A DNA stretch of 64,000 nucleotides from Symsagittifera roscoffensis (Eukaryota > Xenacoelomorpha > Acoela > Convolutidae): positions 20,622,660-20,686,659 of the forward strand of contig NC_087069.1 of assembly GCF_963678635.1 (NCBI RefSeq), in the 5' to 3' direction. The position numbers and the translations under genes are program-made. Below, one piece after another: positions 1 to 9,934 of the stretch. Every line of letters begins with the position of its first letter. Within the stretch, counting starts at the first letter, position 1. The notes under the pieces are model-generated. The model saw nothing but the letters and a program-made list of their open reading frames with translations. It ran no database searches and was not told the origin of the DNA.

Positions 1-2
1 TC

Positions 3-3000
3 AAAAAATGGTGTAATTATTGCCGACGATACGGACATAGTATTTCCGAATGTAAACAAAAGCAGCAAGATAGTCAAAATAAACCTCAAAAATACAAAGA
101 ACCAAATAAATCATTCTATCAATACATGAAAAAAGATCAAAATTTACCGAACAAAACAGTTCACAGCAACAACAGTTCAGGAAAACCACTCCCAAACAAT
201 ACAAATTATACAAGAAATCAATCCCCATATAACTCAAGTTATAGAGGAAGATCACCAGAACGAAGAAACACGTATAATTCATCACAAAATCACTACAATA
301 GACCAAATAGTAGAAATAACTACTCCAGATCAAATTCAAATACACAACGATTTGTTTCTAGATCTAATTCCCAATCAAGAAATAACTACTATCCAAACAA
401 CCAATCACGAAATTCATCATACAATAGGAATAGAAACTACTCCTATAATAGAAATAGAAGTTATTCAAACAATCGAAATCAGAATTACCCGAACAATCGA
501 TCAAGGAATAACTCATATAATAGATCGAACTATAACAGACCAAACAATAATTACCAAAACAGATCGCGAAATAATTCACAAAATCGACACCCAAGTTATA
601 ATAATCGTTATAGAAATTATTCCCAATCACCACACCGGAATAATAATAACTATAATAACTCTAATAATCGTCATAGAAGCAGTACACCTAAACATCAAAG
701 ACAAATCAATCAAGTACAAGCTAATCCAGAAACAACATCAGACCCCCCAGGTATTGATAACACAGTAACTGATACGTTACAACTCAATCAAATAAACTGT
801 ACATCATCAGATTCAGAAAGTGATACTGAAAACACTCTTTCTATCAATATGATAAAAGTCGAAAATGACTATGAATCTGTCATATATGAACAACCCTTTC
901 CATCACACATATATGAAAATCAATCAGAATTTCTTCAAAATTATTACACTACACCCATAAATTCCACACCAACGACGCAAGAAACAAATGAGATTAACAC
1001 TACAGATCAAACCAATAAAAACACCAAAACAAAATGCTTGAATACAAACCACATTTATCAAAATATACAAAAAGAACAACCCAAAGAAAAAATTTGGACA
1101 ATACCATTTCTCTTAGAAAGCCCAAGAAATAAAGAATTTCAACCACCAGACCTTGAAATAGATTTTTTAATTGATTCAGGAGCAGAATCAAACATAATAA
1201 ACATTCCCACATGGAATGAAATAAAAACTTTACACCCAAATCTAACACCTCTTGAAACCTCCAGTAAGTTAGCAACAGCACAAGGATCAACATTGATAAA
1301 CTACGGAAAAATCCAATTATTTCTCCTCCCTACCAGAACAATGGAGCAAAGTAAAATTCTAAACAAGCCATTTAAACAAATATTCCATATCACTGATATT
1401 AAATATAATATCATTGGAATACCATTTATTTCGAAGTATATACCAACAATTAACATCCTAAACAGTAAAATATTAATCAAAGATAAATATACAAAAACAA
1501 AAGAAACATCCCTAACATTTTTTCAAAGATTAAACAAACAACCACCATTCTTTTCAAAATTTTATCCAATATATAACCAACAAAGAAACCACCTGAAACC
1601 ACTATCAGGAAACATCTATAATTTTTCAATCAAACAAGTTCACCAATATGATAAAGAACAAAACAAACAAAAATTTTATATGTCAGATTTTGAATTCAAA
1701 CCTATTCATAAATTTTTCAAAATCACAATCTCATCAATAAAATATTTGAAAAATTCGAATTCAGATATTATTTCCTTACATGTTTATAACAACACACCTT
1801 ACCAAGTAACATTACCTTTAGGACTTTTAGGATATTGTGAAACCAACGCTACAATATCACCAATATACGAAAAAGCCTATCGCGTAAATAATATACTCCA
1901 ATTACTAGATATTTGCCAATCTACAATTCTTAATGAAGAATTATCTATAAATAATATAATAAGTAACGAAAACAGAAATACGGATTATTTCACAAAAACT
2001 CCATATTTCACACCTACATTCAACATCAGTAACTACACAGAGGACCAACAAAAATTTTTAACAATGTTTAATTTTCAACATTCACAAATAACACAAGACG
2101 AATTCGAAAAATTAGCCAAACAGCTAATTAAATATTCATCAGTCTATGCAACATCAAAATTCGATGTTGGCAAAATCAGTTCATCACTACATCTCCCATT
2201 AAAACCAGACGCAGTTTTCAAAAAACAGAGAGCAAGTAAAGTACCAATTCACTTACATGATAAAGTAAACAGATTACTCGACATTTTAGAACAATACAAC
2301 ATTATATCACCAGTTAATAAAGAAGAACAACCAAAAGGCAACACATTCATCAACCCCGTTATCATTCTAGCTAAAGGAGAATCATTAAAAATCGTTCTCG
2401 ATGCTAGATACCTCAATTCACTTATAGACGAATCAAAATGTAATTGGCCCATTGAACCAATACAAGTTATTTTAACAAAAATAAACGGCAAATACTTTAC
2501 AACCGCCGATATGAATAGTGCATACAATCAAATGCCACTAGATGAACAATCACGACGTTTAACACAATTTGTTATCGGAAACCAACAATATGAATTTAAC
2601 CGCTTATTCTATGGAATATCCATAGGACCAGCAGCATTTTCAGCTTTTATGAGCAAAATTTTTAGACCACTAATACTCAAGAAAAACGCAATCACCTATT
2701 TAGACGATGTTTTTATGCAATCACAAACAAAAGACGAAATGTTCAAAGTTTTAGAAAAATATCATCAAATACTTCAGAACGAAAATCTGAAGGCCGCCCC
2801 GGATAAATCACACTTCTTTTTGACAAGAGTTAAATTCTTAGGACATAACATAGAAAGAAAAACAATAACTCCACTGAAATCACGCATTGACGCTATTCAA
2901 AAACTTCAACCACCAACAAATAAAAAGAAAATCCAAGAATTCCTTGGAATGTTAAACTTTTTAAGTAAATATGTTTATAAAATGCAATTATATCTACGAC

Positions 3001-5711
3001 CATTTTACAACATCCTTAGACAACAAAATAATTTTGAATGGAAAACAGAACATCAAGCACGATTCGAAGAAATAAAGAAACTTTTAACCGAACAAATTTC
3101 AAATACAATCCCAGACCCTGATCAACCATTTTATGCAATGTGCGATGCTTCGAACTTTGGCATCGGCGCAGCACTATTACAATCACATAATGGTACAAAT
3201 AAAATGAACCTGATATCAGCAAATTCCCGATTATTCACTCAAGCAGAGCTACGACTCTCAACTCTAATGAGAGAATGTACAGCCATAATATATACACTGA
3301 CAGAATATGAATTTCTGATACTTGGATCAAAACATCCAACAGTTTTATTCACAGACCACAAACCCATCATTTTTCTTTTCACACAGAAATCTAACCCAAA
3401 CCACCGAGTTTACAGATTTCAACTAATTCTAATGAAATTTCCAAACTTACATATAGTTTGGACTGCAGGAAAAAATCTTGCATTACCAGACACCTTAAGT
3501 CGAAATACACCACCTGAATTACTTACACGAAAAACAACAGTTGAAATACCCAAAAATATAAAATTCTACCTTGCAGAAAACGAAACATCACCCCGATTGG
3601 AATGCAAATATGCAGTAAAAACTGATATTGAACAATCACAAATAAATAATTTACAACATTTCCCACTTTATTTAGATTGTCAAAATAATCATTATGAAGT
3701 TGACCTACTTGGAACATCAACTTTCAAACCAATCCCATATTCTCAATGGATAAAAAATAACACCCAACAGAAACGAACAAAACAACACCTACCTAAAAAA
3801 GACCATTTTCCACTAATTGAAAAAGAAGATTTAACTGATAAAATAAATTTATCAGGACCACAAACAAATGATTCAAAATACACAATAAATCAAGTTTTTG
3901 ACCTCCATGACCCACTTGATACAATACCCTTATCTAAATTAGAAATCGAAAACATTTTTCTCCCCCCAACAGAAACAATTACAATTTCAACACTGAAACA
4001 ATATCAAAACCTTGACCCAGTAATTAGACAACTGAAATCATGGCACAAATATAAAACTAAACCTATCAAAGCAGATTCAACCATTCTAGGAAACAAAACA
4101 CTCCTCCGATACTTTCGCAATTTTAACAACACAACAATTAACGAAAATACAGACCTTTTAGAGTATAACCTGAATGAATCTACAGTTCCATGTCTCCCTA
4201 TAAGTATGATTCTTATAGCTTTTAATATTTCACATACACAAAATATTAAAGGACACTCTGGATCAGAAAAAACATATTCAAATTTCATACAAAATTTTTA
4301 CTTCCCAAATGCACCAATCTGGATAAAAGTACTATGCAATGACTGTATAGTATGTCAACTAAATAAACCTTACCCAAATCAAAAACAAATAGCACAAAAA
4401 CAAGATTTTAAAGGACAAAGTTTATACTTTAATCATCGTATCTCATTTGATACTAAAGGACCAATTTCACCCTCATCAGAAGGAAACTCGTACATTATGG
4501 TAATTGTTGACGCATTTACACATTATGTAGCACTTAACCCAGTACCACATTGTAACGCTTATTACGCTTACACAACACTCTATGAACACTGGATAGCAAA
4601 ATTTGGACTACCAGAAATTTTAGTCACAGACAATGGTACAGAATTCATAAATAATGAAATAATAACACTATGTCATTTATACAACATTAAACACAAACCA
4701 CGTACATCTCATGCACCTTGGACAAACGGCTTAGTCGAAGGTATGAACCGTTCACTACAAGAATATCTTAGATGTATCATCAACGGAAATGATACAAAAT
4801 ATACCGAATGGTCAGCAGATGTAAAATTATTTCCCTTAGCATATAATTCACAAATCACGACAACTTTAGGAATGTCACCATACGAAATGGTTTTTAACCA
4901 AAAGCCACGCAAACCAATAATGTTTACAGCAAATTCTCATAAAAACGCACAAGGTTATTGTCAACCAAATAAAGACTCAATTTGTTATAACCTCCCATTA
5001 CATACTCACGATGAAGATCATTTTCATCACCCACAAATTCTTAAACTAGCCTCCGGTACACACACCGAATGGATTTTAAATAGAGATAAGAAACACAACG
5101 AAATTTACCAAAAAATAACGAAAAAGTTATTACAAAGACAAAACATAAATGACCAAATCAATTCACGTTTTACACCAGCTTCCGATTTAAAAATTGGAAC
5201 ATTTGTTTTAATACCTAATTTTAATACTCAAAAAGGAATTTCTAAAAAATTACAACCCCTCCGAAAAGGACCCTACCAAATAATTGCAAAACCCACTGAT
5301 GTCACATATAAAATTACCGACTCAGACAAAAAAGAAATCGTTCAACATCGAAACAACCTATTACCTTATTACCCAAAGGAATACGCACTCCGCGAATTAA
5401 CTCAATTATATTCTTTCACAGGATTAAAAATCATTCAAAATGAACCACATCTGAAAAACACAGAACAAAATGATAACCCCACCGAAAATCAAAACACGAA
5501 ACCAACCGCCACCAAAAACAATACACAAAACCATAAAGAATCTCCAAAACCAAGAAAAAATAGAAAAATGACAGAACAAATAATACCCCAAGAAGAAATA
5601 GACAAATCTGAACATAGAAAAACAACAAGACTCCGAAATCAACCACGTAAAAACTACAAAATGTTCATCCCCCGATCTAAAATATTAAAGAAAGTAGAAT
5701 TTAAAAAGTAA
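3..5711 (+). CDS. gag-pol: Gag-Pol polyprotein, 5'-partial (zinc knuckle, protease, RT, RNase H, integrase)
   Basis: The frame is already open at base 3; the first ATG in the window (126) is internal. Bases 12-56 encode a CX2CX4HX4C zinc knuckle (CNYCRRYGHSISEC), the Gag nucleocapsid motif. Numbering from the ATG at 126: residues about 40-190 are a low-complexity Arg/Asn/Tyr/Ser tract; protease has LIDSGAES (catalytic Asp about 350); RT has TADMNSAY (Asp about 795) and YLDD (Asp 860/861); RNase H has Asp 1007, Glu 1050 and Asp 1077; integrase has an HHCC finger (His 1370, His 1377, Cys 1407, Cys 1410) and DD35E residues Asp 1442, Asp 1502 and Glu 1538 with exactly 35 residues between the last two; a GPY motif (RKGPYQII) follows, then a basic tail. 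Gag and Pol share one frame, with no frameshift or stop between them. The polyprotein would copy element RNA into DNA and integrate it. All key residues are present. Confidence 0.95.
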   Translation, partial: KKWCNYCRRYGHSISECKQKQQDSQNKPQKYKEPNKSFYQYMKKDQNLPNKTVHSNNSSGKPLPNNTNYTRNQSPYNSSYRGRSPERRNTYNSSQNHYNRPNSRNNYSRSNSNTQRFVSRSNSQSRNNYYPNNQSRNSSYNRNRNYSYNRNRSYSNNRNQNYPNNRSRNNSYNRSNYNRPNNNYQNRSRNNSQNRHPSYNNRYRNYSQSPHRNNNNYNNSNNRHRSSTPKHQRQINQVQANPETTSDPPGIDNTVTDTLQLNQINCTSSDSESDTENTLSINMIKVENDYESVIYEQPFPSHIYENQSEFLQNYYTTPINSTPTTQETNEINTTDQTNKNTKTKCLNTNHIYQNIQKEQPKEKIWTIPFLLESPRNKEFQPPDLEIDFLIDSGAESNIINIPTWNEIKTLHPNLTPLETSSKLATAQGSTLINYGKIQLFLLPTRTMEQSKILNKPFKQIFHITDIKYNIIGIPFISKYIPTINILNSKILIKDKYTKTKETSLTFFQRLNKQPPFFSKFYPIYNQQRNHLKPLSGNIYNFSIKQVHQYDKEQNKQKFYMSDFEFKPIHKFFKITISSIKYLKNSNSDIISLHVYNNTPYQVTLPLGLLGYCETNATISPIYEKAYRVNNILQLLDICQSTILNEELSINNIISNENRNTDYFTKTPYFTPTFNISNYTEDQQKFLTMFNFQHSQITQDEFEKLAKQLIKYSSVYATSKFDVGKISSSLHLPLKPDAVFKKQRASKVPIHLHDKVNRLLDILEQYNIISPVNKEEQPKGNTFINPVIILAKGESLKIVLDARYLNSLIDESKCNWPIEPIQVILTKINGKYFTTADMNSAYNQMPLDEQSRRLTQFVIGNQQYEFNRLFYGISIGPAAFSAFMSKIFRPLILKKNAITYLDDVFMQSQTKDEMFKVLEKYHQILQNENLKAAPDKSHFFLTRVKFLGHNIERKTITPLKSRIDAIQKLQPPTNKKKIQEFLGMLNFLSKYVYKMQLYLRPFYNILRQQNNFEWKTEHQARFEEIKKLLTEQISNTIPDPDQPFYAMCDASNFGIGAALLQSHNGTNKMNLISANSRLFTQAELRLSTLMRECTAIIYTLTEYEFLILGSKHPTVLFTDHKPIIFLFTQKSNPNHRVYRFQLILMKFPNLHIVWTAGKNLALPDTLSRNTPPELLTRKTTVEIPKNIKFYLAENETSPRLECKYAVKTDIEQSQINNLQHFPLYLDCQNNHYEVDLLGTSTFKPIPYSQWIKNNTQQKRTKQHLPKKDHFPLIEKEDLTDKINLSGPQTNDSKYTINQVFDLHDPLDTIPLSKLEIENIFLPPTETITISTLKQYQNLDPVIRQLKSWHKYKTKPIKADSTILGNKTLLRYFRNFNNTTINENTDLLEYNLNESTVPCLPISMILIAFNISHTQNIKGHSGSEKTYSNFIQNFYFPNAPIWIKVLCNDCIVCQLNKPYPNQKQIAQKQDFKGQSLYFNHRISFDTKGPISPSSEGNSYIMVIVDAFTHYVALNPVPHCNAYYAYTTLYEHWIAKFGLPEILVTDNGTEFINNEIITLCHLYNIKHKPRTSHAPWTNGLVEGMNRSLQEYLRCIINGNDTKYTEWSADVKLFPLAYNSQITTTLGMSPYEMVFNQKPRKPIMFTANSHKNAQGYCQPNKDSICYNLPLHTHDEDHFHHPQILKLASGTHTEWILNRDKKHNEIYQKITKKLLQRQNINDQINSRFTPASDLKIGTFVLIPNFNTQKGISKKLQPLRKGPYQIIAKPTDVTYKITDSDKKEIVQHRNNLLPYYPKEYALRELTQLYSFTGLKIIQNEPHLKNTEQNDNPTENQNTKPTATKNNTQNHKESPKPRKNRKMTEQIIPQEEIDKSEHRKTTRLRNQPRKNYKMFIPRSKILKKVEFKK

Positions 5712-6310
5712 TTTTAAGATTTTATACTTCACAATCTTGAAACCTCCGTAACATTTTTCATTTCAATTTTCAAAATAACATGCTCACAAGTACGCAATAA
5801 TTCTAGTTCAAAATAGACCAATAGGATTCATCCAATCCGTCACTTTCTCTAACTCAAACTAAGATCAATTAGACGAATAATCTAGAACTCCAGGCACATC
5901 TCTAACTATAACTTTACAACCTCCAGGTCAAAAATAAGCAAACCACTCCAACTTGACAGCTAAAATAAATATCACCATAATACCGTACCCCTCCCTTATC
6001 TAATAACCCAAAGATCAACAATATTTCCCCAACTCAGACCACGAATACCCCCAAAACAAATTTGATAACTTAGCCTAAAGTAACAAAATGAAGATTTTAA
6101 TTAGCCTAAAGTATAAAAATCTCACCATACCCCGGATCATTTGACAAACAAAAATAAAGAAAAAGACGACCTCCCAGTCACCATGAAAATTGCCCCCAAC
6201 AATTTTTTACAAAACTCAACCCACTTGTCAAAAAACTAATAAATAATTCGACCACACTAGAAAATCGCCTCAAACAGCAAAAAATATTCGACCAAGAGAT
6301 CATTTCTTAA
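5712..6310 (+). other. Noncoding spacer between pol and the accessory ORFs
   Basis: About 600 bases with the same A/C-rich bias as the element but no supported reading frame on either strand. It holds a direct repeat of TTAGCCTAAAGTA at 6,070-6,082 and 6,101-6,113. The position, between pol and the downstream genes, suits a splice acceptor or subgenomic promoter region, but no specific signal can be assigned. Confidence 0.5.
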
Positions 6311-6541
6311 ATGCTTTTCTCTCAAACAGTTGCTCAAATATTTATAAATTTTAAACATTTTTTTTCAATACTTGAAGCCTTTATAATATTTCTTTTTGAT
6401 ATACTTGAATCTTTTCTAATAATCCTAATCATTTTTTGTAACATTTTTTTAATTTTCTACACTATATTCGAACTATTCCTCCAACTTTCCAAAACCCTTG
6501 AATATATCCACAGGTACGATTTTAACAACTTGTCTAAATGA
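6311..6541 (+). CDS. Small hydrophobic protein, 76 aa (unrecognised)
   Basis: Starts at ATG 6,311 and ends with the TGA at 6,539-6,541. It is dominated by Phe, Ile and Leu: residues about 20-60 form one long or two adjacent hydrophobic segments with scattered acidic residues, followed by a polar tail (EYIHRYDFNNLSK). A membrane-associated protein is inferred. The stop overlaps the ATG of the next frame as ATGA, which suggests the two are translated from one mRNA by termination-reinitiation. I recognise no family, and AT-rich DNA can give Phe/Ile-rich ORFs by chance; the overlap and conserved strand are the main support. Confidence 0.5.
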   Translation: MLFSQTVAQIFINFKHFFSILEAFIIFLFDILESFLIILIIFCNIFLIFYTIFELFLQLSKTLEYIHRYDFNNLSK

Positions 6542-6726
6542 TACGAACAATTTTCAGTAGAACTGATATTTTTTTACTGTTTGTAATTTTCATAACATTT
6601 TTATCATCCCTCATTTTGACCATATGTAAATGTATAAAGAAAGCAATCATCACATTTGCCCTAGCAACAATCCTTCTAATTCTTTTTTTGGAAGAATATT
6701 ATAATAAACACAAAATTTCTCACTAA
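6538..6726 (+). CDS. Small two-segment membrane protein, 62 aa (unrecognised)
   Basis: ATG at 6,538 overlaps the preceding stop by ATGA. Residues about 11-30 (IFLLFVIFITFLSSLILTIC) and about 36-52 (ITFALATILLILF) are strongly hydrophobic, separated by a short basic/Cys loop (KCIKK), so a hairpin of two membrane spans is likely. The C terminus is charged (EEYYNKHK). The size and shape are like small hydrophobic or pore-forming proteins of viruses, but that is shape only; no homologue is recognised. The stop at 6,724-6,726 lies five bases before the next open frame. Confidence 0.5.
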   Translation: MIRTIFSRTDIFLLFVIFITFLSSLILTICKCIKKAIITFALATILLILFLEEYYNKHKISH

Positions 6727-6731
6727 ATTAA

Positions 6732-7868
6732 CAATTCAAAAATCCATCAAAAATTGCTACCCAACAGTCACAGAATCAGTCTTCACCGACATCATCCCAA
6801 GATAATCCAACACCACCTTCAACTACTCAAAATCCTCAAACATCTACACGAATTTCTTTTCAAGACAATCCATACACTTTTGAAGAACGGCACGCTCGTT
6901 TATCTGAACCACTAGAACCAGTTCAACGACAAGCATCCCTAAGTGAACCAACATACAATCTTTACCCAACACTACCACAAGAACTAAGTAGAATACGAAA
7001 CCTTAGTCAAAACCAAAACACAACAGAAATAAATAGACAAATTATACATCCTCGACGAAATAGAAATTTTCAAACTCCCCGAGTTCATTTTGATATACCT
7101 CAATCCCCACCACAAACCACTCCAGAAAACACCACTGGTATCACACCAGAAACTCCTACACTTTTTTCACAACGAAGCACTTCAAGTCTACCCTCAGACT
7201 ACTTAGGTTCAACACCAACATCTGAACAAATACGTGAAAATCCTTTTAACCCCCCAAACCAAACATCACGATTTCCATATTGGACTACACATTCATTTAC
7301 ACAAGGTGAACCAAATTTAGTCAATGACCCCATAGATATTTCTACGGATACAACAACATCCTCATCACTACCAGAAACATTATCACTACCATCAACACCA
7401 TCAATAAGCCAATTTTCACCACTACCCTTTAACTTAAATTTTCCAAATAATCTCGACGCCAGATATCGAGAACAATCATCAATAAATATTCCTTTAAGAT
7501 TAGACTGGAATACATTCACAGCACCTCCACCATTATTTGGACAACATCAAGAAAGTAACCGCCTTCATAACTGGGCACTTAATAGATTACAATATCGCCA
7601 AGATATTCATAACGATATCCGTGATCACAATATTCAAATACTCCAACAAAACAGTTTACAATTAAAATTTGAAATCACAGTTAAGTTAAATAACATTACC
7701 CAACATCCATACCCATTAAATCCACCTAACATAACAGCTCAATCACTACCACCACCGTTTATTACTACTGAAGTAATATATAAATACGACAGATACACCA
7801 AAAACACAATTGGTTACATTACATTTTATAATCCATACTCAGGATTATCATACACATGTATATTCTAA
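6732..7868 (+). CDS. 378-codon open frame with no ATG; Pro/Ser/Thr-rich protein of unknown function
   Basis: I read this frame codon by codon from the stop at 6,729-6,731 to the TAA at 7,866-7,868. There is no internal stop and no ATG. The first two thirds are rich in Pro, Ser, Thr, Gln and Asn (for example SSPTSSQDNPTPPSTTQNPQ). The last 120 residues look more folded, with Trp, Tyr and alternating hydrophobics (RLDWNTF, EITVKLNN, YITFYNPYSGLSYTCIF). Its end overlaps the envelope ATG (7,856) by 13 bases. A frame this long with no stop is unlikely by chance in such AT-rich DNA. Translation must use a non-AUG start, or an exon spliced in from upstream that supplies the ATG; candidate acceptors include CAACAG at 6,761-6,766. 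A frameshift from the preceding ORF is blocked by the stop at 6,729. No family is recognised. Confidence 0.7.
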   Translation, partial: QFKNPSKIATQQSQNQSSPTSSQDNPTPPSTTQNPQTSTRISFQDNPYTFEERHARLSEPLEPVQRQASLSEPTYNLYPTLPQELSRIRNLSQNQNTTEINRQIIHPRRNRNFQTPRVHFDIPQSPPQTTPENTTGITPETPTLFSQRSTSSLPSDYLGSTPTSEQIRENPFNPPNQTSRFPYWTTHSFTQGEPNLVNDPIDISTDTTTSSSLPETLSLPSTPSISQFSPLPFNLNFPNNLDARYREQSSINIPLRLDWNTFTAPPPLFGQHQESNRLHNWALNRLQYRQDIHNDIRDHNIQILQQNSLQLKFEITVKLNNITQHPYPLNPPNITAQSLPPPFITTEVIYKYDRYTKNTIGYITFYNPYSGLSYTCIF

Positions 7869-9934
7869 AATTATTAATTTTTCTCCAACTCCCTTTTCTA
7901 GTAACCTCAAATCAAAACATAAACCCTTCCCCTCGTACAGGACCACAAGATTTATTAGTAACACATTACGATTGCGAAGAAAATGAACAAAAAACACTAC
8001 ACAAATATGCAATAAATCAAGTATCACAATGTGAAACAGAACCACAAGCTATAGAAACCACAGATATAATAGCAACACTCTATTCCAAAGCCCGAGCAAC
8101 AACAGTTACAGGTTATAAATTCACAGCGACATTTTCCGAAAAGAAAGTACATTGTTCACAAGTCTCGAACGGAAACAAAAACCGACTTGACCATGAATCA
8201 TTCTATCAAAGTAATATAGAACGTCTTTTACATCTCAATCCCGACGATTGTAAAAATGAATTACTTAGACTAAACATCACACAAAATAAAAACTCCCAAA
8301 GAAAATTAGTTAATTTTCAAGTTTTTTCAGACTCTGTACATCAATCACAACTTGAAAGACACCAAGGACATATAAAACTAGACGAAAAATACCCGTATAA
8401 CGGCGCACACGGACGATTAACCTATGACCTACATGATAAACATTGGATACCACACATTGGTATAAATAACCCATCAAACTGCAAAGCAGACACGAAAAAT
8501 AAAGGATACCAAGAAATCATGTTTTTCGATTGGAAAATACAACTCGAAAAAATACAACTCACACGAGATTTATCTGATAATACAATGATCTATCAAGGAA
8601 TCCGACTACCTTGTAAAAATGATCAAGGATATTGCGACCCTACAACGAGAACACAAGCAACAATTGTTTGGTTCCCCGAAGATACATGTACAACATTTCA
8701 AGTAGCAAAAATACACGCTCGTATGATAAAATTTCACGAAAAATATTTTATACAATCAATTCCATATGAACAAGTCCATCCATCACGCAAACTAAGTTCC
8801 GATTTTAGAAACATAGACAATATAGAAAATAAATTGACACGTTTTCAAATATATCAAGAAACAGAACTTGCATGTAAATACAGGAATCCACTTCACAGAA
8901 CACAATACTCTGAAATATTAGTTGAATACGAAAAAGGATTCGACATGACCACTGGAAAAGTAAAAATCGACCCATATGCCACAGGTCATCCTCTAAACGA
9001 AGGAACATCCTATATACCAGTTAATTTTGAAAAAAGTAACGGACAACCTGGTGGACATCTAAAACCTTATGACACCAGAAGCACACGCTTACAAGAATTA
9101 TCACTAATGAATACTACATATTTCGGTAATATCCACTATGATATTCATTTGGATATGAAACTAGACTATACAATTAGCCGCATTTTTCAAGAAATGTCAC
9201 TCTCCGAATTAGAAACACTACACCAACTATGCGAATTAGAACGAACACAAATATTACAATCACTTGCACTAGCAGTATTAAAAATACCCTACGCAGGATA
9301 CTTATTATCAGGAAATAGATCAAATTTTTTAGACTATGAAGGAAACATCTTATGGTTTTATACTTGTACCAAAAAAGTATCACCACTCTACGTTTTTGAA
9401 GATAAACGATGTTATAAAAGAATCCCTATCTTTTATAAGAATAAAGTACATTTCGTGGATACACTTTCACGAAGAACCTATTTTTGGGATACCGCAGTCC
9501 CATGTGGATCAGAAAATAGCCACAATGTAGTACAACTAAACCCTGATGAAAATAAATATTATCTTCTCACTCCATATCCCACATTAATGCAATCACTCAA
9601 AAAATTTTCACCAGAAAGCATTCGCGCTATCGCTCGAAACCCAAATATAGACTTACAATCAATAGGAATATACTCAAAATCAGATATTCAACATCACATT
9701 AGAACACAACAATTCCAAGAATTATTAACACAAATGGACACAATACAAAGACAATCAATTGACCAAAACTTACGCAAACTTGCAGAAACCGCAGGTTTTG
9801 CCGATATCTACACACAAGACTATAGCGGATATTTTAAAGACATTAAAGATTATATATATCTAAACGGCGAAAAATACCGTCCCCAAGATATATCACCAAT
9901 TAACATTTTTAGCTTTGTTACACTCAAAAATTAG
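7856..9934 (+). CDS. env: Envelope-like glycoprotein ectodomain, 692 aa
   Basis: Begins with a typical signal-peptide stretch (LKLLIFLQLPFLVTS) right after the start. The rest is a Cys-containing, secreted-type protein with N-glycosylation sequons (LNIT near residue 140, NTT near 418, NRS near 486). No canonical R-X-K/R-R cleavage site was seen. There is no membrane anchor before the TAG at 9,932-9,934. The place downstream of pol and the signal peptide make it an Env by position. The fold cannot be settled by eye. A loose resemblance to the glycoproteins of chuvirus-like viruses, which some LTR elements have captured, is only an impression. It would mediate membrane attachment and fusion if functional. 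The start overlaps the end of the preceding frame. Confidence 0.75.
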   Translation: MYILKLLIFLQLPFLVTSNQNINPSPRTGPQDLLVTHYDCEENEQKTLHKYAINQVSQCETEPQAIETTDIIATLYSKARATTVTGYKFTATFSEKKVHCSQVSNGNKNRLDHESFYQSNIERLLHLNPDDCKNELLRLNITQNKNSQRKLVNFQVFSDSVHQSQLERHQGHIKLDEKYPYNGAHGRLTYDLHDKHWIPHIGINNPSNCKADTKNKGYQEIMFFDWKIQLEKIQLTRDLSDNTMIYQGIRLPCKNDQGYCDPTTRTQATIVWFPEDTCTTFQVAKIHARMIKFHEKYFIQSIPYEQVHPSRKLSSDFRNIDNIENKLTRFQIYQETELACKYRNPLHRTQYSEILVEYEKGFDMTTGKVKIDPYATGHPLNEGTSYIPVNFEKSNGQPGGHLKPYDTRSTRLQELSLMNTTYFGNIHYDIHLDMKLDYTISRIFQEMSLSELETLHQLCELERTQILQSLALAVLKIPYAGYLLSGNRSNFLDYEGNILWFYTCTKKVSPLYVFEDKRCYKRIPIFYKNKVHFVDTLSRRTYFWDTAVPCGSENSHNVVQLNPDENKYYLLTPYPTLMQSLKKFSPESIRAIARNPNIDLQSIGIYSKSDIQHHIRTQQFQELLTQMDTIQRQSIDQNLRKLAETAGFADIYTQDYSGYFKDIKDYIYLNGEKYRPQDISPINIFSFVTLKN

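Noticed and set aside
1-5642. Antisense and alternate-frame ORFs within gag-pol, including 352-768 and 1,000-1,293
   Set aside because: They are shadows of the gag-pol frame: low-complexity or A/T-rich composition, and no domain content.
7199-7519. Minus-strand ORF opposite the Met-free frame
   Set aside because: Its peptide is the complement of a Pro/Ser/Thr-rich coding strand, which gives stop-free antisense frames; no support on that strand.
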